A stretch of DNA of 64,000 nucleotides from Mesostigma viride (GCA_009746045.1 RPFO01000164.1:2501285-2565284), one strand, 5' to 3'. Counted from the stretch's first letter, positions 1-10,849 are shown. Numbers and translations: made by a program. Notes: a model not told the origin generated them from the sequence alone.

Positions 1-330
1 CCGCACCCATCATTTCGAAGAGATTGGCTCTTACATTCTGCAGGGCAGCCAGCAAGTACCTGTTCTTCATAGAAGGTAAATGCTCCAGCACCTTGTATTT
101 CGTGTACCTGTCCACGCACCAACAGTTGCATGCCCCTGATGTGTTGGATATCACACTGCAGATCACCAATGCTCTGAGGTAGAGCTTTGGCATGTGATTT
201 CCTGGGCTTGTTGGAGGACAACTGGCACTTACACCGTGAGGCAGCTTGCTGACACGCCTTAAGAAGGGGTGCCCTGCCCATACGGAAGGCAAAGTTGTTT
301 GACAGAGAAGTGGCATGCCCAAACATGTTG
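1..330 (-). pseudogene. Degenerate LTR-retrotransposon integrase fragment
   Basis: Reading the minus strand, one frame carries paired Cys residues (CQQAASRCKC) and then DIQHIRGMQLLV. After a one-base frame change the reading continues as VDRYTKYKVLEHLPSMKNRY and on to the window edge. A zinc-binding N-terminus followed by an Asp-containing strand and a VDRYTK-type strand is the usual layout of a retroelement integrase core. At least one frameshift is needed, so this copy is broken. It lies downstream of the zinc-knuckle piece at 779-1270 on the same strand, the order expected for gag then pol. The family (gypsy or copia) cannot be decided, and the element continues outside the window. Confidence 0.5.
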
Positions 331-778
331 TGGATTCGGGCACCCAACTCCTGGTACACAGAGGAAGCAGTCCCTGGCACAGTCAGGACTGTGCTGTCAG
401 GATCCAGCATCACCATGCTGTCTTCCATCCTGTTCTGACTCAGAGCCTGAGTCACCCTGCTCATGCCCAACACCTGGACCGCCAGCAGGGACCACATGCA
501 TACCACCAGAGGCCTTCACACCCCTCTGTGGTTGTACATTGGTTCTCTCAAATGAGAGGTCCACCCTCGTGCCCAGCACGAGGATGCATAGGGTCAGACA
601 TACTTACAGCTGCATCAGCTGTCAAGGACGTCTTCATAGGAACCTGTACCTCTCCAGGTGACCTGGGGCCACACTGAACCTGGAGATCACCCTCTTGTTG
701 CCCAGATATAAAATCTGCATTGGAGCACCTGGCCTCCCCCCTGGGTGAATTAAGGTGTGTAGGGGTTGCCTCAGACAG

Positions 779-1270
779 TCACTGCTCCTTGTTGTCTTCT
801 TGCTGACTGCCCTTTGAAGGCTGGCCTGCCTGGGACTTGTTGTTGTTCTTCTTGTTGTTGTTGTTATTCTTGTTGCTGCCCTGGCCCTGGACTTCTGAAG
901 CTGGGACACTCCTTCTTGATGTGCCCCCACCCTTGCACAGGTAGCATTGTATCTTGGACTTGCCCTGGCCACTGCCCCCATTGTCAGACGCGTTGCCCTG
1001 CTTGGGCTGACCACCCACCCGCCTGAACACCGACTTGGAGTGTGACCTCCTGTCAGAATCAGGTGAATGATCTCCCTTGCGCTTGTGATGGTTGCCCCTA
1101 CGCCCTCCTTGGCTTCGGTCAGCCTCAGACGTCTTGGAGCCACCCTGGGTACGCCCGCCTGCCTGGGTAGCCTTCACTGCTGGCACTCCACCCTCAAACA
1201 GCTCCTCTGCCTCGAGAGCTTGTTTAATGATGACCTTGTAGGCCTTCAGGGTAGAGTGTGGGGCACACAT
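779..1270 (-). pseudogene. Gag/nucleocapsid-like fragment with partial zinc knuckle
   Basis: An open frame of about 160 residues, rich in Arg, Lys, Gly, Gln and Asn, contains a CYLCKGGG motif that looks like the start of a CCHC zinc knuckle without a clear His-Cys second half. A low-complexity Asn/Lys tail follows. Basic nucleocapsid regions of retroelement Gag look like this. The frame points the same way as the integrase scrap at 1-330 and the Gag-like frame at 3215-3859. No proper ATG context or upstream partner is visible, so I treat it as a remnant. Confidence 0.45.
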
Positions 1271-1319
1271 GACTTTTAAGGACCACGTGTCGCCTTATCC
1301 AGCCCAGAAACCTTGAGCC

Positions 1320-3232
1320 AGTTAATTAATTAATTAATTAAACTCGTGCTCCCGTTGGGGAGTCACGGAGCCACCGAAGTGCTTTTAATCCCTGTGTGTG
1401 CACTACAGGAGAAAGGGCAGAGACCCCCAGTCTCCTTCATGCCAAAGGCATGCCACAGCTGCAATCGGGCGCGGCTAGCTAAAAGACAGGCTAACGATCC
1501 GGCAAACTGTGGGTGCAATAAGACCCATGTGAGCATGTCATAGCAAGGAGCGTGGGCAAGTAATCTGAACATAGCCAGGGCGTAGCATGGCTGTACTAGA
1601 ACTAGGCTAAGCTATGGCTGGTTGTGTACCGTGCGTTGGCGGCACGTGACTAGGTTTGTTGGCACAGCTAGGCAAACATTCTAGGCATGGCTGCCTTAGC
1701 GACAGTGACTCCATGGTTACAAGCTAGGGCTATTGCTATTCTAGCCCGCTGGGGCGTCCACATCTTGTGGTTGATCATCAGGTCCCCGCCCCTCCAGTAC
1801 ACCTTGGGCTTCTGGGGTCCTGCTTATGGCGGAGGTATTCCGGCCACAGGTCGCGTCGCTGCTGTTGCTGAGCGGGGGTTAGGTCGTCATCCAGCGTCCA
1901 GGTGAGGTCGTGCAACCGCTGCGCGCGAAGAGGAACCGCTGCTTATCCTCAGGGAGATGAAGGTGAGCAGGACTGGTGGGGTGGCCGCCTTGTCCCGTGA
2001 GTGGGGAAGGCGTGGCACCCACGCAGTTCTACTCACCTACCAGGCCCATGAGGGTAAGAAGCTGTTTCTTGATCTCGTCAGCAAGGGAGGTTGACGTCTC
2101 ACCTGGCTTCTGGGGGAAGCGACGTAGCACCACTCGGCACTCGCGGCGAGCGCGATCGGTGACCTCCCGTTGCTGGGCCTGGCGGTGGTCCTCCAGCTCC
2201 TGGAGCTTCGTGGCGATGGCGTCGGTGGTGGAGGCGGTCGCTGTCCGCAGCAGGTCCGCGTAGGAGAGCGGGAGGTCACCAGCATCCTGCCGGGGTGGCT
2301 GGGAGGCAATGGTGGCCGTCTGCTTCGCTAGCTTTGGGACCTGTGTGGCCAGGGCCTCGGTGTGGGCGGTGATGGCCTCAAGCTTCTTCATGAGCACGCC
2401 GCACTTGCCTTCCACCTGGTTAAGGCGAGAGACAAGTGCAGCATGCGTTTCCGAAGCCTGCGCCGCGGTGTGTAGCGCCGTGAACTGTGGTTGTAGCTTG
2501 TGGACGACCTTGGTTTCCACGTTGGAGACCCGCGGCTCGACCGTGTTGACGTGGTGTTCAGCGAGGTCATCTTCTCGGCCAGCGGCCAGGTCACGTGCTC
2601 CTCCAGCACTGCGCGGATGTCATCCTTGCAGAGGGAGGAAGCCGATGGGGCTGCGGCTGTGCGGGGGCTGGGGCGTTGAGTGCGTTCCAAAGTTCTCTGT
2701 GGATGGCGCCGAAGCTGCGCTGGTAGTAGCTGGTCAAGATAGACTCGCCTTGGCGGGATTCGGCACAGGTGTAGAGCCAGGACGTGTCGCGGTAGTCGAT
2801 AGCCGCCTCCCTCTCCAGGGCACAAAGAGCTTCCGCTCCTTGTGAGGAACTGGAGAACTTCGACGACTTCCTGCGGCGACAGCTGCTGCCACTCGAGGAG
2901 GGAGAACATTCCGTCGCCGGGCAAGAATTTGCTCCATTGTGGCGATCGTGGCATGTTTCTTGGGCTCAGGCGAGGCGCTTGGCGAGGGTTGGCGGGTAAG
3001 CCTGGCGGCTGAACAATGGCGAGGGCGAGAGGTTGGGCTGGGCGCTGGGAAGCTGTGCCAGCTCCTTTTCCAGCCCTCGTTTTGCTTTGGTAGTCGTCAT
3101 AGCTGGTCACGTGCGTAACTTTGTCTATACTGCGTGGCAGCCGTAACCGTTTATACTGGCAAGTGCGTCTTAGAAAGGCGCATCGAATGCAAGTGGTCTG
3201 ACCGAATTTGGGGCTCAGACGCAAAAGATCTG
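1320..3232 (-). mobile_element. LINE fragment: 3' tail plus ORF1 (minus strand)
   Basis: The 3' end is at the left: a (TTAA)n run at 1320-1341 followed by the hairpin-forming tail sequence at about 1342-1371, also found at several other LINE ends here. ORF1 pieces run from about 3200 down to 1750. A clean stretch at 2029-2520 reads KLQPQF, RLNQVEG, LATQVPKLAKQTATIA and ATKLQELED, then a basic CRVVLRRF segment, closely matching the ORF1 at 6096-7199. The C-terminal WTLDDDLTPAQQQQ block is readable at 1870-1930. Frames change several times, so ORF1 is broken. The coiled-coil plus RNA-binding layout is typical of L1-type ORF1 proteins, which bind element RNA. It appears inserted into the Gag-like frame to its right. 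Confidence 0.6.
1337..1610. repeat. Dispersed repeat, copy at 16604-16875
   Basis: From the (TTAA)n run through GGGGAGTCACGGAGC, the purine-rich GAGAAAGGGCAGAGACCC block and on to AGCATGGCTGTACTAG, this stretch matches 16604-16875 almost base for base. It carries no convincing reading frame. It probably represents the 3' untranslated region of the LINE family whose ORF1 lies to its right. Confidence 0.55.
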
Positions 3233-3859
3233 AACTCCGCCGTCAGCCATACCGCCGTCAGCCATTTTCGCGTCTAGGATATTGAGCCAGTTGGTTAGGG
3301 CTATGTTATCAGCGACATTAAAGCCGTGAGCCCTGCCCTCCTCAACCATCTTACAATAGTTGAGAAAGTTCTGGATCAGGTCCCCCTTGACCTCCCACCC
3401 TTGATACTTGTCCTGCCAATGGATGCCGACCTTCTTGCGTTGGTCCTCCAGCAGCTCCTTCAGCTCAGCCACGTACAGTGCCCAGGCCTTATTGGCCTTT
3501 TTGCATTCCCTGGTTAGGTCCTTAATCTGGTCAGTACACTTGCCAAAAGTGCTACTGCCTATCCAGATTTGATAGTAATTTGTACCACCGTACAAGCTAG
3601 GGAACCCTTCCAATCCCTCCACAAACTCTTCAGCCTGCTTAGGCTTGGAGTCTGAGGTTACAGGCTGCAACTGATTGACAATTAAAAGACCCTGTGTGGT
3701 AAGATCAAAGCCATGAATAGCTTGTGCATTATTATTATTGTGAGGAAGGTTGGTAATCTCTCCGGTAAGCCCCACGTCATCTACGTGAGCGGTTCCACTA
3801 CCAGCACCCCCATTATTATTCCCACTGGCTGGACCCTTGCTACGGCGTCCCTCAGCCAT
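3215..3859 (-). CDS. Gag-like hypothetical protein, 3' end disrupted
   Basis: A 214-residue frame starts with ATG (3859-3857). It has a Gly/Asn-rich N-terminus, then a region with NYYQIWIGSS, QIKDLTRECKKANKAW and a charged helix, ending in NWLNILDAK followed by a directly repeated MADGG. I do not recognise the family. Its position upstream of a zinc-knuckle piece and an integrase scrap on the same strand suggests a retroelement structural protein. The last residues run into LINE sequence, and a 13-base duplication (MADGG twice) sits at that border, so the C-terminus is probably artificial. Confidence 0.4.
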   Translation of the reverse strand: MAEGRRSKGPASGNNNGGAGSGTAHVDDVGLTGEITNLPHNNNNAQAIHGFDLTTQGLLIVNQLQPVTSDSKPKQAEEFVEGLEGFPSLYGGTNYYQIWIGSSTFGKCTDQIKDLTRECKKANKAWALYVAELKELLEDQRKKVGIHWQDKYQGWEVKGDLIQNFLNYCKMVEEGRAHGFNVADNIALTNWLNILDAKMADGGMADGGVQIFCV

Positions 3860-4031
3860 CCTGCACTACCAGCTATTCAAAGAACACCTTAACAAAGCAG
3901 CAGAAAATATGTACAAAATTTTTGTGTCGCCACTGCCGCCTGCGCCGGTGTCGCTGCCGCCCCGCGAAATGCCGCTGAAAATTCGACAAAAAAAAAATGT
4001 CGACGAGTACTGCAGAAGAAAATTAGGCCGA

Positions 4032-4740
4032 CTAGTAGTCAAGGCCCCTGAAGTCGCAGTACGTGTATACGAACTCGCGATCCTCCATATCCAGCTCCGG
4101 ACCTGCACCGGTATGAATTAAAACCGGCGTGCTCCCCGCCGCGTAAGTTGCGACGCGCCGACGCGCGACGAGGCGCAGAGGATGTGTAAAGATCGTCAAT
4201 AATTCCCCACCCGCGGGAATCCACTCTCGCACAGAGGCGAGAAATGCCACCAGGTTAATTAAAACCTGGCGCTCGCGACTGCGTACGCGCGAGTGAGCAG
4301 CGATAACAGCGCGAGATCCTGAAACAAATTTGTCGACACCGCCGGCGCGCCCCCGTGCGTAGCGATGCCCCCAGTTTGCAGGTTCTCTGGTAACCGGTGA
4401 GTGAAGAGAGGACGTTGTCCAACTCCTCAATGGCAGTCGTGACTTCGGTCACCGACCGCAAACCTCCCCGCACCTGGACCGTAAATGTCGATAAAATGTT
4501 TCGAATCTGGTCCAACAGGTTGCGGATTGCCGGCACCAGTGCTGGCAAATCGGGGTCCTCGGGGTTATCCCCGAGCAATGCGTGAGCTGCACGCTGCTGA
4601 CGATGAAGCTCGTCGAGCGAGACCGTTACTTCGTCGAGCAATTGCTGCCACGACGGCACCGTCGGTCTTGACGAAGAACCAGCCGGCGGAGCGGCTATTT
4701 CCTCATCGTCCGGAATCCGAAATTCTTCCGAATTTGGCAT
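4032..4740 (-). pseudogene. Unrecognised frameshifted gene, possibly Gag-like
   Basis: The first part starts at an ATG (4740-4738) with MPNSEEFRIPDDEEIAAPP. It continues with a helix-rich segment (SWQQLLDEVTVSLDELHRQQ, then IRNLLDQIRNILSTF, then VTEVTTAIEELDNVLSSL). Coding-like sequence then continues in another frame down to 4032 (LINLVAFLASVREWIPAGGE, then EFVYTYCDFRGLDY and stop). Either a frameshift or a missed intron joins them. I recognise no domain. It might be a small host gene or the Gag of a second retroelement. Confidence 0.35.
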
Positions 4741-5800
4741 CTTTTTGACAGAGCGTGTAATACGAGTTGTGAGGGTAAGAATGCCACGAATTCCGCCATG
4801 GTTCTTGCAGGAAGTTGCCTTTATTAACAATCAGGAAACACAGACGTAAGTCACGTCACTTCCAAGACTGCACGCAGCACAGACGACAGGGTCGCAGTGC
4901 CAAGAGAACGTGCACGCAAGAACTAGCGTCCCGGTGTGACCAAGTCACTCATATAGCTTACTAGGGACGCGTCCAAGTATTCAGCTGCACTGTCACAGCT
5001 GAACTGTCAATCAATTGATTACACAGACTCTGGCACGCCTTTGGCGCGCAGATCTATCAATTGTCCATACGGCTAGTCCTGTGGACCTATCCGTACACTA
5101 GTCAGCATCAATTGTCTCATAGGTCCTGGCGCGCTACAGTGCGCCTACCTATCAATTGACCATCAAGTCCTGTACAAGTCCTGTCAACGTCCTGCGGACT
5201 ATCAAAGTGACACTTGTACATCCTGTGTCCGTACGCGCCCACAGTGGCGCGCCGGGTACTGTCGGCACAGCCTAGGAAACGTCATAACTTTTACGTTCCT
5301 TAACCAAATGAGGCGTTCAAGGTGCCGTTGGAAAGAGCGTAACAATCTCTATCCATCTAACGTAAATCCTTTACGTTAACTATACCCACAGGCATAACCC
5401 ATTTCACCATGCATAGGATGTTTTGCTGGGCAACAACTATCTGCCGTGCCTGACTGCCCCCCCCCCCCCTGCCTTGCTGCCCTTGTGTCCTCTTCAATGG
5501 TGGTGCTCTGTGTGCCTGCAGGCCTCCAGAGCATGAGTGCTGGCAACTGTGTGGCTTTGTTCAGGCAAAGAAGCATCATTGATCATGATGACACCTGAAG
5601 AAGAAGTAAATTAATTGGCTGGGCTTGATGCGGCCTGTGTTATTTCACAATGGTGTAAACGTATCGATGAGACGCCCAATGTGGGGCTAAATCCTCATTG
5701 TAAATCAAGAGAGACAACTGTTAATGGGATGTATTATTATTTGTAATAAAGAAACCATTTGGAATGATGGCCTGTTAAGCTGTTCTTAACAGTGCTTGTG
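4741..5800. other. Non-coding stretch, possible promoter or LTR
   Basis: I see no credible coding sequence. 4850-5280 has many short repeats around ATCAATTG and GTCCTGT; 5280-5390 has repeated ACGTTCCTTAACC/TTTACGTTA-type words. Lying directly upstream of the minus-strand frame at 4740, it could be that gene's promoter or a retroelement LTR, but I found no second LTR copy in the window. A poly-C run lies at about 5459-5469. Confidence 0.3.
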
Positions 5801-5829
5801 TTGTAATGCTGGCAAATCTGCATTTTCCC

Positions 5830-6095
5830 CTTTTTTATCACTGTCATTTTTACCACTTTGTGGTATTTTTTTACCACCCTCATTTTTACCACTTTTTACC
5901 ACTTTTTACCACCCTCACTTTTACCACTTTGTGGCGTGTTTTTACCACCCTCGCTTTTACCACTTGGTGGTATAATTTTTTACCACTTTGGTGGTAAAAG
6001 GGGTGGTAAAAGGTGGTAAAATGATTTTACCACCTGCTTTTCTCCTAGCGTTTTCCACCGTTTTACCACTTTTTACCACTTTTTACCACTTTTAG
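5830..6095. repeat. TTTTACCAC-type tandem repeat
   Basis: Irregular tandem repeats built on TTTTACCACT and TTTTACCACCCTC run up to the start of the ORF1 reading frame. A purer (ACCACTTTTT)n array lies at about 7611-7725, beyond that ORF1. The block ends in TTTTAG directly before the first codon of the open frame. Confidence 0.8.
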
Positions 6096-7199
6096 GTCAC
6101 CAAGCCCGCCTGGGAATGGCTGCTTCAAGAACCGGAGGCGTACTTGAAGGCAGTCATCATGTGCAGCTACCTGCGCTGCGACGCCCACGACATCACCCAA
6201 ATTGGCTACGCTGGCCTCAGGAGCCTCCTGCATGAGCGCAGACGGGCAGCCACAGCAGCTGCAGCATCCCCGCAGAGCAGCACCTCCCCCAGCACGGACT
6301 CCATCCGAGCTGCAGTGGCGGAGCAGCTGGCGCCGATGGCTGAGCAGCTCGCCGCCCTGAACGCGCCTGACGGCCCACTCAACACTCTCTCGGCCAAGGT
6401 CAACAACATTGAAGCCAGAGTCGCCCTTAAGCTCCAGCCTCAGTTTACTGCTACGCAAGAGCACATTGCCACCAAAGTTTTCGAGGCCACAGCCACTGTG
6501 ACCACCCGCCTTAACCAGGTGGAAGGCCGAGTCGGCCAAGGCACCGTGAAACTTGAGGCAGTTGCCGCCAAGGTAGACGCCCTGGCCACGCAGGTCCCCG
6601 AGATCGCCGAGCGAACGGCCACCATCGCCGCCCAACCTGCTGGTAGGGCTAGTGATGACCCCTCGACTCGCGCCTCCTGGGCGGACCTGCTCAAGAGCCA
6701 GGCATCCTCTACCACGACCGCCATCACCACCAAGCTCCAGGAGCTGGAAGACACGCGCCGCGAGGCCGCTGACCGCGACCGTCGCCGCTGCCGGGTCATC
6801 CTCAGGCGCTTCGACATGCTGCCGGAGGAGACCCCAGACTCTCTTCTCGACGAGCTGAAGAAACAGCTCTTGGCGCGCATGCAGCTGCCAGGTGCGATAC
6901 TGCAGGGCGCCTACCGCCTGCCCCATCCACGGGCCAAGGCTGGGCCCCCTCCAGTGGTCCTCACCTTCAGCGACATCACAGCCCGAGTTCGGTTCCTCTC
7001 TCGCCGCAAGAAGCTGGTGGACACCTCCTGGTCGCTTGACGACGACCTGACGCCAGCCCAGCAGCAGCAACGCCGCGATCAGTGGCCCGACTACATCCGC
7101 CACAAGACCAACCCCGAGAAGCCCCAAGTGTACTGGCGGGGCGGGGACCTCTACGTCAACAAGAAACTGTGGAAGCCCCCCCGGGCTTCCCCGGGATAG
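6096..7199 (+). CDS. LINE ORF1-like protein (5' truncated)
   Basis: The open frame reads from 6096 (VTKPAWEWLLQEPEAYL) to a TAG stop at 7199, about 367 residues, with no in-frame ATG before 6159. It has an Ala/Ser-rich linker, a long heptad-like coiled coil (QPQF, RLNQVEGRVG, LATQVPEIAERTATIAAQ), KLQELEDTRREAADRDRR and then a basic RNA-binding-like domain (CRVILRRFDMLPEE, then YRLPHPRAKAGPPPVVLTF, then RVRFLSRRKKL). It ends in SLDDDLTPAQQQQRRDQWPDY and YWRGGDLYVNKKLW. Coiled coil plus RRM-like plus C-terminal domain is the L1-type ORF1 plan; such proteins coat the LINE RNA. No ORF2 follows, so the element is incomplete. Confidence 0.6.
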   Translation, partial: VTKPAWEWLLQEPEAYLKAVIMCSYLRCDAHDITQIGYAGLRSLLHERRRAATAAAASPQSSTSPSTDSIRAAVAEQLAPMAEQLAALNAPDGPLNTLSAKVNNIEARVALKLQPQFTATQEHIATKVFEATATVTTRLNQVEGRVGQGTVKLEAVAAKVDALATQVPEIAERTATIAAQPAGRASDDPSTRASWADLLKSQASSTTTAITTKLQELEDTRREAADRDRRRCRVILRRFDMLPEETPDSLLDELKKQLLARMQLPGAILQGAYRLPHPRAKAGPPPVVLTFSDITARVRFLSRRKKLVDTSWSLDDDLTPAQQQQRRDQWPDYIRHKTNPEKPQVYWRGGDLYVNKKLWKPPRASPG

Positions 7200-7610
7200 A
7201 GCACTCCAGCTAGTTGTCTAGATGGGGGCAATCGATGATGGGATAGCTTAGGCATTACAGCACTTGAAACGATATTAGCGCACAGCGTTATAGTACCTTC
7301 AATTAGCTCTGGCACCTTGTGGCCATCAGCTTGCGCCTTAATTAGCCGACGTCTTGAGCCCACCTCACATTTGTAGCATAAGCTATGCGTCAGCCTACCT
7401 ATGGTATTGCACTGGTTGTATTGCACCCACAGTGTTGCGCCCCGGCACCATGCCGTGGAGAGAGCGCTCTGTGGCCTGCCCACCTGCGGCAGTGAGAGAA
7501 GCTAGGGCGCCCTCCCTCCTTCTCACTGTGTATATAGGGTTGAAGGTTCCTTTACTCTGTATTGGCACCCACGTGACGCAGTCACGTGCTTATTAATTAA
7601 TTAATTAATT
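7200..7610. repeat. Repeat copy lacking the 11-kb insertion
   Basis: The stretch at about 7420-7530 (TTGCACCCACAGTG through GAGAGAGCGCTCTGTGGCC to the CTCCTTCTCACTG block) matches the two sides of the 11-kb CACTA-type segment: its left half resembles 9781-9812 and its right half 20882-20970. It therefore shows what the target looked like before insertion. It ends in a (TTAA)n run at 7590-7610. No gene is seen. Confidence 0.6.
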
Positions 7611-7725
7611 ACCACTTTTTACCACTTTTTACCACTTTTTACCACTTTTTACCACTTTTTACCACTTTTTACCACTTTTTACCACTTTTTACCACCCACT
7701 TTTACCACTTTTACCACTTTTACCA
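7611..7725. repeat. (ACCACTTTTT)n minisatellite
   Basis: About eight uninterrupted 10-bp units, ending in three shorter ACCACTTTT-type copies. Similar words fill 5830-6095. Confidence 0.9.
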
Positions 7726-7736
7726 CCAACGAGTTC

Positions 7737-8010
7737 CTAGTGGTTGTGGGCACCACGGCCCGAATCGCTATGAATGCCATACGCGGTCACACGCGGAGCC
7801 CCCACAGACTTGGGGGTGGTCAACTTCATCACTACTTGCCATCTATCCTTGCGTACCATCTGCCTCCATAAATTGACAGACAAACCAGGATCGAGGCTGC
7901 CCGGGTGTGAGCCCGTCACGTCTACAGTAGCACATGTCCATGCCGACTCTATCACGAAAAGGGGCATTATTACCGGCATACGAAAAGGAGCTTGGCTCTG
8001 GAATCGTTAA
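7737..8010 (-). mobile_element. LINE ORF2 3'-end fragment
   Basis: The minus strand gives pieces of VGMDMCYCRRDGLTPGQP, MVRKDRWQVVMKLTTPK and VGAPRVTAYGIHSDSGRGAH, matching the extreme C-terminus of the LINE ORF2 at 44119-45215. Frame breaks separate them. It is a 5'-truncated, dead copy. Confidence 0.7.
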
Positions 8011-9080
8011 TTGTCCACATTGTCGCGTACGTCGCTGCAGCAACACAATGTTTTCTGGCACACGCGGGCTTTTAATTGGTTCCCGCCGCACATTTGAAAG
8101 TGCTGTCCTCCGGATTTTCGCCTTTGCACCGTGTGCAGTTCTTGGACGTTTGGAATCATGGCATGGCTAACGTAATGACTGACTAGCTAGACCTTTTCAG
8201 TGGTTTTCCATTTGCGGGTATTTCCTCGTAAATTTATGGTGGCCCGAGAGCGATCGCAGCAATGGTGCTCACCACTATAGACACTCCCGGCTGGCCAGTT
8301 AGGCTCGAAACATGCACACGCCATATGATCAAGCAAGCTGTTTCCGGCCCCACCGTCTAGGTCATGAATCTAGTCGCTCTACACGTAAGCCATGCAGCCT
8401 GCATCATTTCAATGCACAAGGCTACACATTTCCATTGATCACCATTCATTCATATGATTCATCATCCTGAACGACTCGAACACGCGGACAAGATAACGGC
8501 AGGCTCGAGCTACCATGGTCCGGATTCTCCTGATTTCTGGCCTGCGCTGGTTGTCTCCTTGATACCCAGCCAGGGTTAAACCACAACCCCCGCGCCGGTT
8601 TAATTAATTAATTAGGAATGTTCATGACTCCGTTGAGAACTCGTACATGTGGCACATAGCCCTGAGAAGGGGCATATCGGGCCTTAATTAATACATTCTG
8701 GGCTACTTCCTGCAAGGGTCAGGATGTAAACTACACCTAGCTGCTCTAGGTGCACCAAGTGCACCTGCACCACCGTGATCTATCAGAGCATGTGCAAAGG
8801 GGGCTCGTCATGGGGTGGAAGTTCGATCAGCATGGCTATACAGAGGCTAGGGCATGGCGTCTCAGCAGAGAGTAGCTCTCTGCGTGGGCACAGCAGATCG
8901 ACTAAATAAATAAAGCTAGGCAGCATCTGGTGTGTGGCACATCATGGGCACACATGTACATACATGACTAAATAATGCTCTTGAATCAGCTGGTATATAT
9001 ATAGTGCCTGTAGTAGGCGTACATGTACAAGGCCACGGTCTATCTATTCTACACTACTACTGCTGCTGTATTCCCCTAAG
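8011..9080. other. Repeat-rich non-coding stretch
   Basis: No credible gene. 8455-8585 is the reverse complement of a dispersed repeat also at 24585-24695 and 62295-62395 (hallmark GGTTGTCTCCTTGATA). 8640-8790 belongs to another dispersed family (GGGGCATAT, ACATTCTGGGCTACTTCCTG, GTGCACCTGCACCAC) also seen near 18000-18090, 45215-45320, 48590-48730 and 62590-62660. Short (TTAA)n runs separate the blocks. Confidence 0.6.
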
Positions 9081-9085
9081 CTAGC

Positions 9086-9240
9086 TGGGGCGTCTGGAGT
9101 CGCTGGTGCCGCGGGGCTCGCGTGCCAGGGCTTGTGGCCGACGTAGATGGCCGCCCCCTTCCAGTACACTGGCTTCCCTAGCTGCCGTGGTCTGCCGGAG
9201 CTGGAGGTAGGTCGGCCATAGCTCCCGCGCCGTTTTGGGA
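9086..9240 (-). mobile_element. LINE ORF1 C-terminal scrap
   Basis: The minus strand reads like the end of the ORF1 family (a VYW+G...YV block) and resembles 48730-48890. It is about 150 bp long with no complete frame. Confidence 0.45.
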
Positions 9241-9248
9241 GGGTATAA

Positions 9249-9458
9249 AGGCCTCTCCCGGAGCCTGAGAGGTTTTAGGGGCATGCATACCCAGGGTTCA
9301 CCCACAAAACCCTTAAATTTAATGTATGCCCCTAACCCTGGGTATGAATGACAAACAGCCCAGCAGGCCATGGATCGAAACCTGGAGAATTGCTGATGAT
9401 TAACCCGGACCTGGGTATATGCCCCTAAAAACCTGCAGGCTCCGGCGGGAGAGGCCCT
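9249..9458. mobile_element. Foldback/MITE-like element (~210 bp)
   Basis: The left arm (GGCCTCTCCCGGAGCCTG, then TTTTAGGGGCATGCATACCC) at 9249-9297 is an imperfect inverted copy of 9404-9458. The two arms of about 50 bp enclose about 100 bp that itself contains a second inverted TATGCCCCTAA/GGGGCAT pairing. There is no coding capacity. The shape is that of a non-autonomous inverted-repeat element. Confidence 0.6.
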
Positions 9459-9961
9459 TAATTAGATTCTCCCTTGAACCGGCTGATCGATGCAGCTAGA
9501 AGATATTTGTAATTATTTTTTTTATTTAGATTAGCATAGTAGTTAGCATAGTAGATTAGCATAGTAGTAGTTAAGATTAGTGCTCATAGTACTTATTGGT
9601 TGTCTCCTTCAATAGTTCTCCATGGCATGCCCATGTGCATTACTGTACGCAAGTACTTACTTGAACCGGCACCTCTAAATGTGTTCTTTGCAAGCCTATC
9701 CATGGGCCTCTGGACCAAGGGGCAGCGCTTGCAGTAAGGCTTACTGCATCTGCGATGCTTTTCGCTATGTCAAAGCTTTATTGCACCCACAGTTGGATGC
9801 ACCATGATGCAGCACTATACTTTTCGTCCGAGGGTGGTAAAAAGCATCCGAGGCGTAAATTACGAGGTGGTAATTTACTCCGCTTTTACTCTTACCGTTT
9901 GCATAGGAGGTCGGATCTTTCTCGTAAGCTACGAGTTAGATCCGAGGTAAGATCCGACGTC

Positions 9962-10150
9962 GTAATTTACGAGGTAGTAATTTACGAGGTAGTAATTTAC
10001 GAGGTAGTAATTTACGAGGTAGTAATTTACGAGGTAGTAATGTACGAGGTAGTAATGTACGAGGTAGTAATGTACGAGGTAGTAATTTACGAGGTAGTAA
10101 GGTACGAGGTAGTAATTTGCGAGGTAGTAATTTACGAGTTGGTAATTTAC
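9962..10150. repeat. 15-bp subterminal tandem repeat
   Basis: About 12 copies of GTAATTTACGAGGTA with single-base variants (GTAATGTAC, GTAAGGTAC). It lies about 100 bp inside the left terminal inverted repeat. CACTA elements usually carry such subterminal motifs as transposase-binding sites; that role is inferred here. Confidence 0.85.
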
Positions 10151-10477
10151 GATCCCGGTACTCGGTCCCGTAGGTTAAGACGTCGTATGCTTCTCGCGTA
10201 CACTACCGGTACTACAATCATGTCGCTATGTCGTTCTGAATTGCAGTACGCATGTCACTTATCAGAATTTCACTTTGATTTCACATCATTTCGGTCAACC
10301 TAACCCCTAACACCCATTTACCCGGGGGAAAAAAATGAATGGCATTTGCAGCAAGGCTCATGCAAGACGAGTTCCTATTTCATAAAAAATTTCATTATTA
10401 AATGCAGGATTACATGTCATGCACAAAAATCCAACGCCTTCACAGAAAATAGCATATCAAGTCTTCTGACGACAATA

Positions 10478-10715
10478 TCAAGTCAATATCAAATTCGTGG
10501 CTTCTCTTCGTGGCTTGAAATACTGTTTCCATGCGGTGCTTAGGACAGCTCCGGGGATGTCGGCACCGCACAGAAGCTCCATCCGGGAGCAAGTGCGCCG
10601 GGGGAAGATGTTGTACATCCAGAGCTCGATATGTGCGGGAAGCCGTCGTGTTGGAAACCGAGGTGTCTGCACATAATTCCGCGCGCAGGCAGCTTGTGCC
10701 TTTACGGGGGAAGAC
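10478..10715 (-). CDS. Possible terminal exon, unknown protein
   Basis: On the minus strand a good acceptor (TTTTTGTGTCGCAG) precedes an open frame of 78 codons ending in TGA (10480-10478). The reading has protein-like composition (PAHIELWMYNIFPRR, MELLCGADIPGAV, STAWKQYFKPRREA). No upstream exon could be identified. It lies inside the CACTA-type segment and may be the end of an element-encoded gene. I do not recognise the family. Confidence 0.3.
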
Positions 10716-10849
10716 CTGCGACACAAAAACCGTGTCCGGACAATGCAATACGGAGAAATGGCAACGGCAGATGGAGTCGGCTAAGGCCGCTTGTAAGGAA
10801 AGTGATTTTTAATGCACGAATAAATGTATAATGCATGCTACATCGCCAT

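Noticed and set aside
6063-7127. 354-residue minus-strand frame opposite the LINE ORF1
   Set aside because: Shadow frame; only the plus strand shows the coiled coil and RNA-binding blocks shared with the copies at 2 kb and 45.7 kb.
9755-10303. 182-residue protein with IYEVV repeats
   Set aside because: It is the 15-bp subterminal array read in frame; it crosses the terminal inverted repeat and resembles no protein.
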